A stretch of DNA of 64,000 nt. Origin: JANNSX01 sp041397825 (GTDB lineage: Bacteria > Pseudomonadota > Alphaproteobacteria > Rhizobiales > Hyphomicrobiaceae). The notes below the pieces were generated by a model that did no database searches, was not told the origin of the DNA, and saw only the letters and a list, made by a program, of their open reading frames with translations. The stretch lies in contig JAWKVX010000003.1 in NCBI GenBank assembly GCA_041397825.1, forward strand, positions 496,001 through 560,000, given 5' to 3'. The number at the start of each line of letters is the position of its first letter. Positions within the stretch are counted from its first letter, which is position 1. The position numbers were made by a program, and so were the translations under genes. Of the stretch, positions 43,497-51,918 are shown piece after piece.

Positions 43497-45431
43497 TCAT
43501 TCGGGCTGAACCTCGACACGCTTGATTTCGCCGGGCGCGACATTAAAGCGCCCCGACAGGGTCCGGGCTCCCAACCGCACCTCCACTGCGTAGTCCCCGG
43601 CCGAGAGCGGGATCTCCGGGGATGGATCGGCCGATGCCCAGACGGGTGCGCCGTCGGGAAGTTTGACCTGCCACTGCGCATTCACGGGATGTGGCATGCC
43701 CTGGATTGCGAGGGCGACCAGGCCGGCCTCATGCTCGATCGTCACGGCCTCCTCGACTCCGGGAGCGACGACGACCTCGCGCTGGGCCCGCGCATTTCCC
43801 GCGCCGTATTGGCTCGTGATCCGGTAGCGGCCGGCATTGAGGATGATCGAGGCTTTTGGACCGTTGAGCATCGTCATCGCCGCTGGGTCCTGGTCCAGTC
43901 GCTCGATGCCGTATGAGATGAGATCGCCGATGATCTCGGGACTGCCGGCGATTCGGCTCGAAAGCTCGAGCCGGCCGGACGGAACAACCGCATCCACGGT
44001 GGTCTCCTCGCCGCCGCGAACCGTCGCCTCGGCGGCGGCAACGGCCGCTCCCCGCTCGATGCGGATGTGGTAGAGACCGGCCCGGAGCGTGAAGACGGGC
44101 TCGGCAGCTGCCGATGTTGCGATTTCGCGCCGGCCACCGGGAGCTTCGGGATCATCCTCGGTGACGGTAAAGTAGATGTCGTCGAGTCCCGGTCCGCCCT
44201 CGACGGCCCGCGCCGAGAGCTTGAGCGTTCCGATGTCGAACGCGATCTCAGATGCGCTCTCCGTCCCGGCTCCGACCGCCAGCACGCGCTCGATGCGTGC
44301 CAGGCCGCGCTCGAACACGGCGCGGTAGTTGCCGGCGGGCAAGAGCAGCGGCGGCGGTGTGCCCCGGCCCACGGAGACCGTGGCAAGCTCGGCACCCGTT
44401 GCGGGATCGGCACGATAGACGGTGTAGTAGGTGTCGTCGGTCGTCGTCGTGCCGGCGCCGGCGACCAGGGTCAGCCGGACAATGCCGGCACCGAGATCAA
44501 GCACCACCCGGGTCGGCTCACCATCGGCGACTTCGACGGTCTGCTCGGCCTTGAGGCCGCCGGTCGTCACCGCGACGTGATAGCTGCCGGGCGCCAGATC
44601 CAGGGCGGGCGTTGCCGTCGCGCCGGCGTAAACCTGTGTACCGTCCCGGCTGACGAGCCAGGCGAGATCGTCGGTCAATACCGGACCATTCGGGCCCAGA
44701 CGAAGGGCGAGCCGCAGTCCGGGCGGGCCGGTCTCGGCCGATGCCGCCGGCGTGTCCGAGGGAGCCACGCCGGAGACGGCCGCCACGATGTGGTCGAAGG
44801 CGGCGTCGAGCTCTGCTTGAGTGGCCACGGGCTCGACCAATCCGTGACCGGTCTCGGCTAGGCAGCGGGTCTTGCTCATATCCTCGTCGGTGGTGCCGAG
44901 GATGACGACGTGCATGCGCAGAGTGGCATCCTTGCCGATCAGCTCCTGGGCCACGCCACACGGGTCGGCGCGACAATTGTCTGCCCCGTCGGTGACGATG
45001 ACGATATGGCCGCCCGGCCCGTCGGCGGCGAGAGCCTCCGCCGCTGTCTGGACGGCGAGGGCCATAGGGGTCTTACCGCGGGGGCTGAACTTGCCGATCC
45101 ACCCTTTCGCACTCCCGGCGTCGATCTGCCCGACGGGGAAGGCCACCTCGACATCCCGGCAATCACCCTTGCGCCGGTGGCCATAGCCGACGATGCCGAG
45201 ACCGGCTCGACCCTCCATCAGGTCGACGAACCGGGAGATGGATGACTGGGCCATGGCGACCTTCGGCCGGCCGTCGACCGGTCCCCACATCGACCCGGAG
45301 CCGTCGAACACGACGACGACGCGCGGTCGCTCATTTTGCCCCGCTGCGGGCCAGGCAGAGACAAACAACGCGAGGATTGCGGCCCAGAATGCAAGGCCGG
45401 CCGCACATGATCGGCGCCTGGGCAAGGGCAT
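43497..45431 (-). CDS. Secreted VWA-domain protein with intact MIDAS and repeated beta modules
   Basis: A 644-residue periplasmic or exported protein. The signal peptide ends near PAAGQ (residue about 32). The VWA domain has an intact MIDAS (FDGSGSMWG) with the later T and D positions (KTPMALAV, VTDGADNC). Residues about 245-644 hold at least five modules ending in L-x-x-G-x-Y-x-V (APGSYHVAV, PAGNYRAVF, RAGLYHIRI, NAGRYRITS, SAGDYAVEV), probably Ig-like/PEGA-like beta domains. It probably binds a protein partner through a metal ion. The function is unknown. Confidence 0.8.
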   Translation of the reverse strand: MPLPRRRSCAAGLAFWAAILALFVSAWPAAGQNERPRVVVVFDGSGSMWGPVDGRPKVAMAQSSISRFVDLMEGRAGLGIVGYGHRRKGDCRDVEVAFPVGQIDAGSAKGWIGKFSPRGKTPMALAVQTAAEALAADGPGGHIVIVTDGADNCRADPCGVAQELIGKDATLRMHVVILGTTDEDMSKTRCLAETGHGLVEPVATQAELDAAFDHIVAAVSGVAPSDTPAASAETGPPGLRLALRLGPNGPVLTDDLAWLVSRDGTQVYAGATATPALDLAPGSYHVAVTTGGLKAEQTVEVADGEPTRVVLDLGAGIVRLTLVAGAGTTTTDDTYYTVYRADPATGAELATVSVGRGTPPPLLLPAGNYRAVFERGLARIERVLAVGAGTESASEIAFDIGTLKLSARAVEGGPGLDDIYFTVTEDDPEAPGGRREIATSAAAEPVFTLRAGLYHIRIERGAAVAAAEATVRGGEETTVDAVVPSGRLELSSRIAGSPEIIGDLISYGIERLDQDPAAMTMLNGPKASIILNAGRYRITSQYGAGNARAQREVVVAPGVEEAVTIEHEAGLVALAIQGMPHPVNAQWQVKLPDGAPVWASADPSPEIPLSAGDYAVEVRLGARTLSGRFNVAPGEIKRVEVQPE

Positions 45432-45532
45432 GTCTTCCTGGGTCCCTTCGTGAACGGCCGTGACGGACCGTGACTCACATTGTATAGCCTCTCTCGGCCC
45501 GGCACTGAACAGCCCTGATCGAGGTGTCCGAC

Positions 45533-46099
45533 ATGAGCAGTCCCGTACTCGACCTCCTGCTGACACGGCGCTCCGTATCCGCCAATCAAATGCGCGGGCC
45601 TGGCCCGACAGCGGACGAGCTCGAGCGGATCCTAACGGCCGCTGTGCGCGTTCCCGATCACAAGAAGCTCGCGCCCTGGCGGCTCATCGTCTTCGAGGGG
45701 GAGGGACGCGAGCGGTTTGGCGAGGTTCTGGCGCAAGTCTGCGCCCGGGAGGAGACGGACCCGCCCAGCGAGATGCGGCTCGAGCTCGAATCGAAGCGTT
45801 TCATGCGGGCTCCAGTGGTCGTAGGCGTGATCTCCAAGGTCACAGCCAATCCGGTCGCGCCCGAATGGGAGCAGATTCTATCCGCCGGTGCTCTCTGCCA
45901 GAACCTGACGCTGGCGGCGAATGCCCTTGGCTATGCCACCAATTGGATCACGGAATGGTGTGCCTACAGCCCGGGCGTCCAGGCGGCACTCGGGCTGGCG
46001 CGGAACGAGCGCGTCGCCGGCTTCATCTATATCGGTACGGGAGACCGCCCGCCGGATCGTGACCGTCCCAAGCTCGCCAATCTCATCACACGCTGGTAG
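45533..46099 (+). CDS. Nitroreductase family protein
   Basis: A 188-residue FMN protein of the YdjA/RutE-like small nitroreductases. The FMN-binding RRSVS (residues about 13-17) is followed by VPDHKKLAPWRLIVFEG and NALGYATNWITEWC (about 125-138), with GFIYIGT near the end. Members reduce nitro groups, enones or halogenated ligands with NAD(P)H. It overlaps no neighbour and is followed after 4 bases by a flavin-binding protein, so the two are probably co-expressed. Confidence 0.88.
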   Translation: MSSPVLDLLLTRRSVSANQMRGPGPTADELERILTAAVRVPDHKKLAPWRLIVFEGEGRERFGEVLAQVCAREETDPPSEMRLELESKRFMRAPVVVGVISKVTANPVAPEWEQILSAGALCQNLTLAANALGYATNWITEWCAYSPGVQAALGLARNERVAGFIYIGTGDRPPDRDRPKLANLITRW

Positions 46100-46103
46100 T
46101 CCG

Positions 46104-46694
46104 ATGCACTATGACGCCATCAAGCGAGATCACGGACTGCCGATCGATCCCTTCAAGGCGATCGTCATGCCGCGGCCGATCGGCTGGATCTCGACCGTGT
46201 CCAGCTCGGGCATCTGCAACCTGGCGCCCTACAGCTTCTTCAATGCGGTGGCGGACACACCGCCCTATGTGATGTTTGCCTCGGGGGCTCGCAAGGATAG
46301 TCAGCGCAATGCCGAGGAGACCGGCGAGTTCGTCTGCTCGATCGTCTCCTATGACCTTCGTGAGGCCATGAATGCCACCTCGGCGACGGTCTCGCCCGAC
46401 GTCGACGAGTTCGAGCTGGCCGGGCTCGAGAAGGCCGCGTCCCGATTTGTCGCTCCGCCGCGCGTCAAGGCCGCCCCGGCGGCTCTCGAGTGCCGGTACT
46501 GGAAGAGCGTAGAGCTGCCGGGCGGATCCGAGACCGGCACGCTCGTCATCGGCGCCGTGGTCGGCATCTATCTCGACGACCGCTTCGTCAAGGATGGTCG
46601 TGTCGACAGTATCGCCATGCGCCCGCTCGCGCGCCTCGGCTACTCCGAGTATGCGGTGGCGGAGGCCGCATTCCGGATGCGGCGCCCGGATTGA
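46104..46694 (+). CDS. Flavin reductase family protein (FMN-binding split barrel)
   Basis: A 196-residue split-barrel flavoprotein. VMPRPIGWISTVSSSGICNLAPYSFFNAV near residues 21-49 is the classic flavin-reductase-like motif. It could supply reduced flavin to two-component monooxygenases, but most close relatives in this position have no proven partner. The start 46104 is 4 bases after the nitroreductase stop. It could in principle serve the HpaB-like enzyme at 6186, which is far away. Confidence 0.85.
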   Translation: MHYDAIKRDHGLPIDPFKAIVMPRPIGWISTVSSSGICNLAPYSFFNAVADTPPYVMFASGARKDSQRNAEETGEFVCSIVSYDLREAMNATSATVSPDVDEFELAGLEKAASRFVAPPRVKAAPAALECRYWKSVELPGGSETGTLVIGAVVGIYLDDRFVKDGRVDSIAMRPLARLGYSEYAVAEAAFRMRRPD

Positions 46695-46697
46695 CGG

Positions 46698-47516
46698 CTA
46701 AGGTGCTGCCGCCGCCATGCGCCGCTCACGCTCTTTTCGTTGCTCGCTGAGCTTGGTTCCGACCGACGCCGCGATGACGGCGACGGCGACAATGCCGATC
46801 AGGATCGTCGATATGGCGTTGATCTCCGGCTTCACGCCGAGACGAACGTCCGAGTAGATCTTCATCGGCAGTGTGGTGGCGCCCGGGCCGGTCGTGAAGC
46901 TGGCGATGACGAGGTCGTCGAGCGAGAGCGTGAAGGCCAGCATCCAGGCCGAGACGACTGCCGGCAGGATGATCGGTAGCGTCACGACGAAGAACGTCTT
47001 CATGGGCGGACAGCCGAGATCCCACGCCGCCTCCTCGAGGCTCTTGTCGAAGGTGACGAGCCGCGACTGCACGACCACCGTCGCGAAGCACATCGTGAAG
47101 GTGATGTGGGCGAGCGTGATGGTCCAGAAGCCGCGCTCGAAGTCGATAGCGACGAACAGTAGCAGCAGCGACAAGCCGAGGATGATCTCTGGCATAACGA
47201 GCGGCGCATAGATCATACCGTTGAAGAGCGTCGATCCCTTGTAGCGACCGTACCGGGTCAACACGAGTGCCGCCATGACGCCGAGCGCTGTCGAGACGCT
47301 TGCGCCGATGAACGCGACTCGCAAGGTGACCCAGGCCGCATCCAACAGCTGCTCGTTCTGGAAGACGCTGCCGTACCACTTCGTCGACCAGCCGGCCCAC
47401 ACCGCGACGCTCTTGCCGGCATTAAAAGAGTAGATCACCAGCAGCACGATGGGGATGTAGAGGAAGGCAAAGCCGAGGACGATCGAGACGATGTTGAAGG
47501 CCGAGAGCTTTCTCAT
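46698..47516 (-). CDS. potI: Putrescine ABC transporter permease PotI
   Basis: A 272-residue inner-membrane permease with six hydrophobic segments. The EAA-loop region reads SLEEAAWDLGCPPMKTFFVVTLP (about residue 170). The start 47516 overlaps the PotH stop by 4 bases. It ends the potFGHI operon and works with PotH, PotG and PotF to import putrescine or spermidine-like polyamines. Confidence 0.9.
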   Translation of the reverse strand: MRKLSAFNIVSIVLGFAFLYIPIVLLVIYSFNAGKSVAVWAGWSTKWYGSVFQNEQLLDAAWVTLRVAFIGASVSTALGVMAALVLTRYGRYKGSTLFNGMIYAPLVMPEIILGLSLLLLFVAIDFERGFWTITLAHITFTMCFATVVVQSRLVTFDKSLEEAAWDLGCPPMKTFFVVTLPIILPAVVSAWMLAFTLSLDDLVIASFTTGPGATTLPMKIYSDVRLGVKPEINAISTILIGIVAVAVIAASVGTKLSEQRKERERRMAAAAP

Positions 47517-48580
47517 CTGACGCCTCCCTGCGACTTCTGCTGTTGGTTCTGGAACAGCACGATCGGCACCACGAGGATGAGCAGGAGGATAACGGCGACG
47601 GCTGATGCTGCCGGCCAATCCCGGTTGGAGAAGAACTCCTCCCACATCACCTTGCCGATCATGAGCGTGTCGGAACCGCCAAGAAGATCCGGGATGACAA
47701 ACTCACCCACAGCGGGAATGAAGACTAGGAAGCAGCCGGCGATGACGCCCGGAAGCGACAACGGGAAGGTGATCTGCCAGAAGGCCTTGAGCGGCGGGCA
47801 TCCGAGGTCGGATGCGGCTTCCAGCAGTGTGTCGTCCATCTTCTCCAGCGCCGAATAGAGCGGCAGGATCATGAACGGCAGGTAGGAATAGACGATGCCG
47901 ATGTAGACCGCCGTGTTCGTCTGCAGCATGATCAGCGGTTCGCTGATGAGGCCGATCTTCATGAGGAACTGATTGAGGAGACCTTCGGGCGACAGGATGC
48001 CGATCCACGCATAGACGCGGATGAGCAGGCTGGTCCAGAAGGGCAGGATGACGGCCATCAGCAACGTCGGTCGCCACGCCGCAGGCGCCCGGGCCATGCC
48101 ATAGGCGATCGGATAGCCGATCAGGAGCGTGAGCACGGTCGAGAAGAACGCGATCTTCAAGCTGGAGAGGTAGGAGGCGATGTAGATGTTGAGCTCCGGC
48201 TCGTCGTCGGCCGGTGTGGCCTCGGTCGTCGGTGCGGCGGCATCTGTCGCATCAGCCCCCGCGTCGTCGGCGGCATCGTCGGCGGAAGCGTCGTCCGCCG
48301 GAACGTCCTCGTCATCGGCCGCGATGTCGAACTCACTGACCAGTCCGAAGACGCGCCGATAATTGTCCAGCGTCCATTCCTTCGTCTTCTCCCAGGTCCC
48401 TGAGAGGCCATCGTTCGGAATGTCGAAGACGGGGACGTAGGGGGGCTGGGCGATCTCGGGCGTCGAGAAGGAGATCTTGAGGACGATCAGGAAGGGTATC
48501 AGGAAAAAGACCGCCATCCAGGCATACGGGATCCAGACCGGGATCCAGCGCTTCCAGCTGCCGTGCTCCTTGTCTGCCAT
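47513..48580 (-). CDS. potH: Putrescine ABC transporter permease PotH with acidic insertion
   Basis: A 355-residue permease. Six hydrophobic segments and the EAA region (LLEAASDLGCPPLKAFWQITFP) are normal. Residues about 84-129, in the first outer loop, form a run of Asp, Ala and Thr (for example DDASADDAADDAGAD) that is absent from ordinary PotH proteins and accounts for the extra length. The acidic patch faces the periplasm and might attract cationic polyamines, which is speculation. Confidence 0.9.
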   Translation of the reverse strand: MADKEHGSWKRWIPVWIPYAWMAVFFLIPFLIVLKISFSTPEIAQPPYVPVFDIPNDGLSGTWEKTKEWTLDNYRRVFGLVSEFDIAADDEDVPADDASADDAADDAGADATDAAAPTTEATPADDEPELNIYIASYLSSLKIAFFSTVLTLLIGYPIAYGMARAPAAWRPTLLMAVILPFWTSLLIRVYAWIGILSPEGLLNQFLMKIGLISEPLIMLQTNTAVYIGIVYSYLPFMILPLYSALEKMDDTLLEAASDLGCPPLKAFWQITFPLSLPGVIAGCFLVFIPAVGEFVIPDLLGGSDTLMIGKVMWEEFFSNRDWPAASAVAVILLLILVVPIVLFQNQQQKSQGGVR

Positions 48581-48589
48581 CTGCCTCTC

Positions 48590-49747
48590 CTACCGTGTCA
48601 GCAGCACGCCGGCATCCTGCGGCCACCAGAGCCAGACCTTGTCCTCCCAGCTGATCGGCCGCTCGACGAGGCGCGTGACGTTGGCAACGACCGAGCGGAT
48701 GTTCTGCCCGGTCGGGATCTTGACGTGGTAGATGGAGGCGTCGCCGACATAGCCGATATCGTAGACACTGCCGGCAATGACGTTCGCATCGGTCGCCTTC
48801 GGCTGGTCGAGCGAGATCCGGACCTTCTCGGGCCTGACGGCAATCCAGACCTGGTCGCCGGCCCTGACAACCGCATCGCTCTCGACAGCGACCGGCCGAT
48901 CCAGGCCGTTGGCCGCGACCTGCACCACCTTCTTCGCGGCGTCGACCGAGGTGACCTTGCCCTCGATAAGGTTGATGTCGCCGATGAAGTCGGCGACGTA
49001 TTTTGAGTTCGGCTGCTCGTAGATCTCGGACGGCATCGCCACTTGAATGAGCTTGCCATGGTCCATGACGGCGATCCGGTCGGCAACTGTCATCGCCTCC
49101 TCCTGGTCGTGTGTGACGATGAGGAAGGTCAGCCCGACATTCTGCTGCAGGTCCATGAGCTCGTATTGCGTCTCCTCGCGCAGCTTCTTGTCGAGTGCCG
49201 AGAGCGGCTCGTCGAGGAGGAGCACTTTCGGTCGCTTCGCCAGAGCGCGGGCGAGCGCTACACGCTGCCGTTGACCGCCGGAGAGCTGGTGAGGTTTTCT
49301 CTTGCCGAATTTCTCGAGATTGACGAGCTTCAGCATCTCCTGGACACGCGCCTCGATCTCGCCTTTGGGCAAGCCGTCCTGCTTCGGGCCGAAGGCGATG
49401 TTCTGCTCGACCGTCATATGCGGGAACAGCGCGTAGGACTGGAACATCATATTCACTGCCCGCTTGTAGGGCGGGAGGTCGGCGATGTTCTCGCCGCCGA
49501 GGCGGACCTCGCCGGAGGTTGGACGCTCGAAGCCGGCCAGCATGCGCATGAGCGTGGTCTTGCCGCAGCCGGACGGGCCGAGCAGCGCGAAGAACTCGCG
49601 CTCGTAGATATTGAGCGAGACCCCGTCCACAGCGGTGAAGTCACCGAACCGCTTGACGACATTGTCGTACTCGATGAGCGGCTTGACCGAGGGGTCGTCC
49701 CAGGGGGCGAACGTGCGCCGGACCGGCCCGAGTGTTTTCGTTGCCAT
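48590..49747 (-). CDS. potG: Polyamine ABC transporter ATP-binding protein PotG
   Basis: A 385-residue ATPase. Walker A GPSGCGKTT, Q-loop FQSYALFPHM, signature LSGGQRQR, Walker B VLLLDEPLSALD and a switch His (VTHDQEEA) are complete. The C-terminal TOBE domain (about residues 290-385) is typical of Pot/Ugp-type transporters. The neighbouring binding protein gene lies upstream with a strong hairpin in between. Confidence 0.95.
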   Translation of the reverse strand: MATKTLGPVRRTFAPWDDPSVKPLIEYDNVVKRFGDFTAVDGVSLNIYEREFFALLGPSGCGKTTLMRMLAGFERPTSGEVRLGGENIADLPPYKRAVNMMFQSYALFPHMTVEQNIAFGPKQDGLPKGEIEARVQEMLKLVNLEKFGKRKPHQLSGGQRQRVALARALAKRPKVLLLDEPLSALDKKLREETQYELMDLQQNVGLTFLIVTHDQEEAMTVADRIAVMDHGKLIQVAMPSEIYEQPNSKYVADFIGDINLIEGKVTSVDAAKKVVQVAANGLDRPVAVESDAVVRAGDQVWIAVRPEKVRISLDQPKATDANVIAGSVYDIGYVGDASIYHVKIPTGQNIRSVVANVTRLVERPISWEDKVWLWWPQDAGVLLTR

Positions 49748-49791
49748 GACACGCCTCTCGAGTTTCGGATTGGTCGTCGGCGGGAAGAAGT

Positions 49792-49821
49792 GGAAAGCCC
49801 GGCCAAGTGGCCGGGCTTTCC
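49792..49821 (-). terminator. Strong intercistronic hairpin between potF and potG
   Basis: A perfect 13-bp stem (GGAAAGCCCGGCC with its complement) around a 4-base loop. Placed after the binding-protein gene, it would lower read-through into potGHI and protect the potF message. There is no long T-run on the minus strand. Confidence 0.75.
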
Positions 49822-49835
49822 TGTCGGTGTCGCGA

Positions 49836-50948
49836 CTACTTGCGCTTCATTTTCCGCCAGATGCTCGTCAGCGCGCGCTGCGTCTTCTGGTCGTTCGGCG
49901 TCGTCGTGTAGAGTCGCTTGATCGTCTCGGCGCCAGGATAGATGCGGGTGTCTTCCAGAATGGCTTTGTCGACGAACTTCTGGGAGGCGAGGTTGCCGTT
50001 CGCATAGGCGACGTAGTTCGTTGCCTTTGCGATCACCTCGGGTCGCATCAGATAGTTGATGAACTGGTGAGCGCCATCGGCGTTCGGCGCATCTGCCGGG
50101 ATGGCCAGATTGTCGAACCACATCAACGCCCCTTCTTTCGGGATCGTGTAGGAGATCTCGGTCTTCTTGGCCTCGTCCGTGATGGAAGCGTTCTTCTCCT
50201 CGGCCCGGGTCTTGGCTTGGATCACGTCGCCCGACCAACCAACGACGAGGCAAACATCGCCATTGGCGAGCGCGTTGATATACTCGGAGGAATGGAACTT
50301 GCGGACGTAGGGCCGGATCTTCTTGAAGTGGTCGGCGGCCTTCTTGAAGTCGGCCGGGTCCTTCGAGTCCGGATTGATGCCGAGATAGTTCATCGTCGCC
50401 GGCACGATCTCGTCCGGGGCGTCGAGCATCATGACGCCGCAATCCTTGAACTTCTTGACGATCTCCGGATCGAGCACCAGCGCCCAGCTGTCGAGCGGCG
50501 CATCGGCCATGCGCTCCTTGATCTTCTTGACGTTGTAGCCGATGCCGGTGGTGCCCCACATGTAGTTGACGGCGTGCTCGTTGCCGGGGTCGTATTTGGC
50601 GAGCCGCTCCATGATTTCCGGCCACATGTTGCCGAGATTGGAGAGCTTCGCCTTGTCCAGTTTCTGGAAGACGCCGGCCTTGATCTGGCGCGACAGGAAC
50701 GAGCCGGTCGGAACGACGATGTCATAGCCGGTCTTGCCGGCCAGCAGCTTGGTCTCGAGGATCTCGTTGGAATCGAAGACGTCATATTGGACCTTGATGC
50801 CCGTTTCCTTGGTGAAGTCCTCGAGGATCGACTCGTCGATATAGTCGGACCAATTATAGACCCGAACCGTCTTCTCCTGGGCGAGGACGGGCGAGGCCGC
50901 GGCGGCGAGCAACGCCAGCCCGGCGAGACCGCTGATGAGTTTCTTCAC
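49836..50948 (-). CDS. potF: Putrescine-binding periplasmic protein PotF
   Basis: A 370-residue SBP. The signal peptide (MKKLISGLAGLALLAAAASPVLAQ) is followed by VRVYNWSDYIDESILEDF, a hallmark of PotD/PotF, and later WGTTGIGYN and ALMWFDNLAIPADA. It captures putrescine or spermidine in the periplasm. It is first in the minus-strand potFGHI operon and divergent from the GntR gene; the palindrome at 51020 lies 72 bases upstream of its start. Confidence 0.95.
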   Translation of the reverse strand: MKKLISGLAGLALLAAAASPVLAQEKTVRVYNWSDYIDESILEDFTKETGIKVQYDVFDSNEILETKLLAGKTGYDIVVPTGSFLSRQIKAGVFQKLDKAKLSNLGNMWPEIMERLAKYDPGNEHAVNYMWGTTGIGYNVKKIKERMADAPLDSWALVLDPEIVKKFKDCGVMMLDAPDEIVPATMNYLGINPDSKDPADFKKAADHFKKIRPYVRKFHSSEYINALANGDVCLVVGWSGDVIQAKTRAEEKNASITDEAKKTEISYTIPKEGALMWFDNLAIPADAPNADGAHQFINYLMRPEVIAKATNYVAYANGNLASQKFVDKAILEDTRIYPGAETIKRLYTTTPNDQKTQRALTSIWRKMKRK

Positions 50949-51019
50949 GCTCTTGCTCCCTTCTCGATACAGCCTGCACGGTTACCATGTTTCATGGAGC
51001 CGTCCTGAAACTGGCTCAG

Positions 51020-51029
51020 TGTGATCACA
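51020..51029. promoter_or_regulatory. Perfect palindrome TGTGATCACA in potF/GntR divergent promoter
   Basis: TGTGATCACA is self-complementary and stands 50 bases before the GntR start and 72 before potF. The same 10 bases recur at 51824 in front of the glutamine-synthetase-like gene. This places one site at each promoter likely to be controlled by this regulator. Confidence 0.65.
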
Positions 51030-51078
51030 AAAAGTTGGCAGAGACAAGCCGAGTTGGATAAATTGATGCTCTGCTTGA

Positions 51079-51792
51079 ATGACCCGAGGCGCGATCCACA
51101 ACGTGAGCAACGGCGCATTTGCGCTTCCGACGGGAGCGAAGTCTACACCATCACCCGAAAGTCCGGTGCACGAGCGTGTCTACCAGGCGCTCCGTGAGAG
51201 GATTCTCTATGGCGGCTTCCAGCCCGGCCGACCCGTGACGCTCAGAGGCCTCGCGGATTCGCTCGGCGTCAGCCCGATGCCGGTCCGGGAGGCGGTCCGC
51301 CGTCTGATTGCCGTCCGTGCGCTCGAGCTGCACGATAATCGCCGCGTGTCGGTGCCGGCCATGACGGCCCGGAAATTCGATGAGATCGTCTTTGCGCGCC
51401 TGGCGCTCGAGCCGGAGCTCGCGGTTCGTGCGCTGCCGAGAATGGGTGAGGCAGAGATTGGCCAGATCGAGCGCATCGACGATCAGATCGAGGTCTCGAT
51501 GCAATCCGGCGATCCCGAAGGCTACATGCGATACAACCACGCCTTTCATTCGGCCATTTATGGCCGTGCCGGCAGCGAGACGCTCGGCGCCCTGGTCGAC
51601 AGCATCTGGTTGCAGTTCGGCCCGTTCATGCGCACGGTCTATGGCCGTGTCGGCACCTCGAGCCTCGAGGACCAGCACCAGCGGGCGATCACGGCCATCC
51701 GCCAGCGGGACGCGGATCGCTTCAAGCAGGCGATTGCCGAGGACATCATGCAAGGCATGAGATTCATAGGGGAATCGGCCTTCCAGCGTTGA
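51079..51792 (+). CDS. GntR family transcriptional regulator (FCD subfamily), polyamine cluster
   Basis: A 237-residue regulator. The winged helix spans residues about 28-95 (VYQALRERILYGGFQPGRPVTLRGLADSLGVSPMPVREAVRRL). The FCD domain follows (FARLALEPELAVRALP, NHAFHSAIYG). Its position between divergent potF and the GS-like gene, with the TGTGATCACA palindromes on both sides, supports a role as repressor of polyamine uptake and breakdown, lifted by a polyamine or its metabolite. The effector is inferred. Confidence 0.88.
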   Translation: MTRGAIHNVSNGAFALPTGAKSTPSPESPVHERVYQALRERILYGGFQPGRPVTLRGLADSLGVSPMPVREAVRRLIAVRALELHDNRRVSVPAMTARKFDEIVFARLALEPELAVRALPRMGEAEIGQIERIDDQIEVSMQSGDPEGYMRYNHAFHSAIYGRAGSETLGALVDSIWLQFGPFMRTVYGRVGTSSLEDQHQRAITAIRQRDADRFKQAIAEDIMQGMRFIGESAFQR

Positions 51793-51823
51793 GGCTCGGT
51801 GGCAGGGTTTGACAAGTTCATTT

Positions 51824-51833
51824 TGTGATCACA
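51824..51833. promoter_or_regulatory. Second perfect palindrome TGTGATCACA upstream of the GS-like gene
   Basis: Identical to the site at 51020 and 86 bases before the start of the synthetase gene. T/A bases flank the core on both sides at both sites. Confidence 0.65.
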
Positions 51834-51918
51834 TTATGCGAGCGCGCGATCCCTCGCGCGGCAGGGCCATGCCCCGACCGGAGCCCGGCCCATCGATACG
51901 ACAACGACGAGCACTCAA

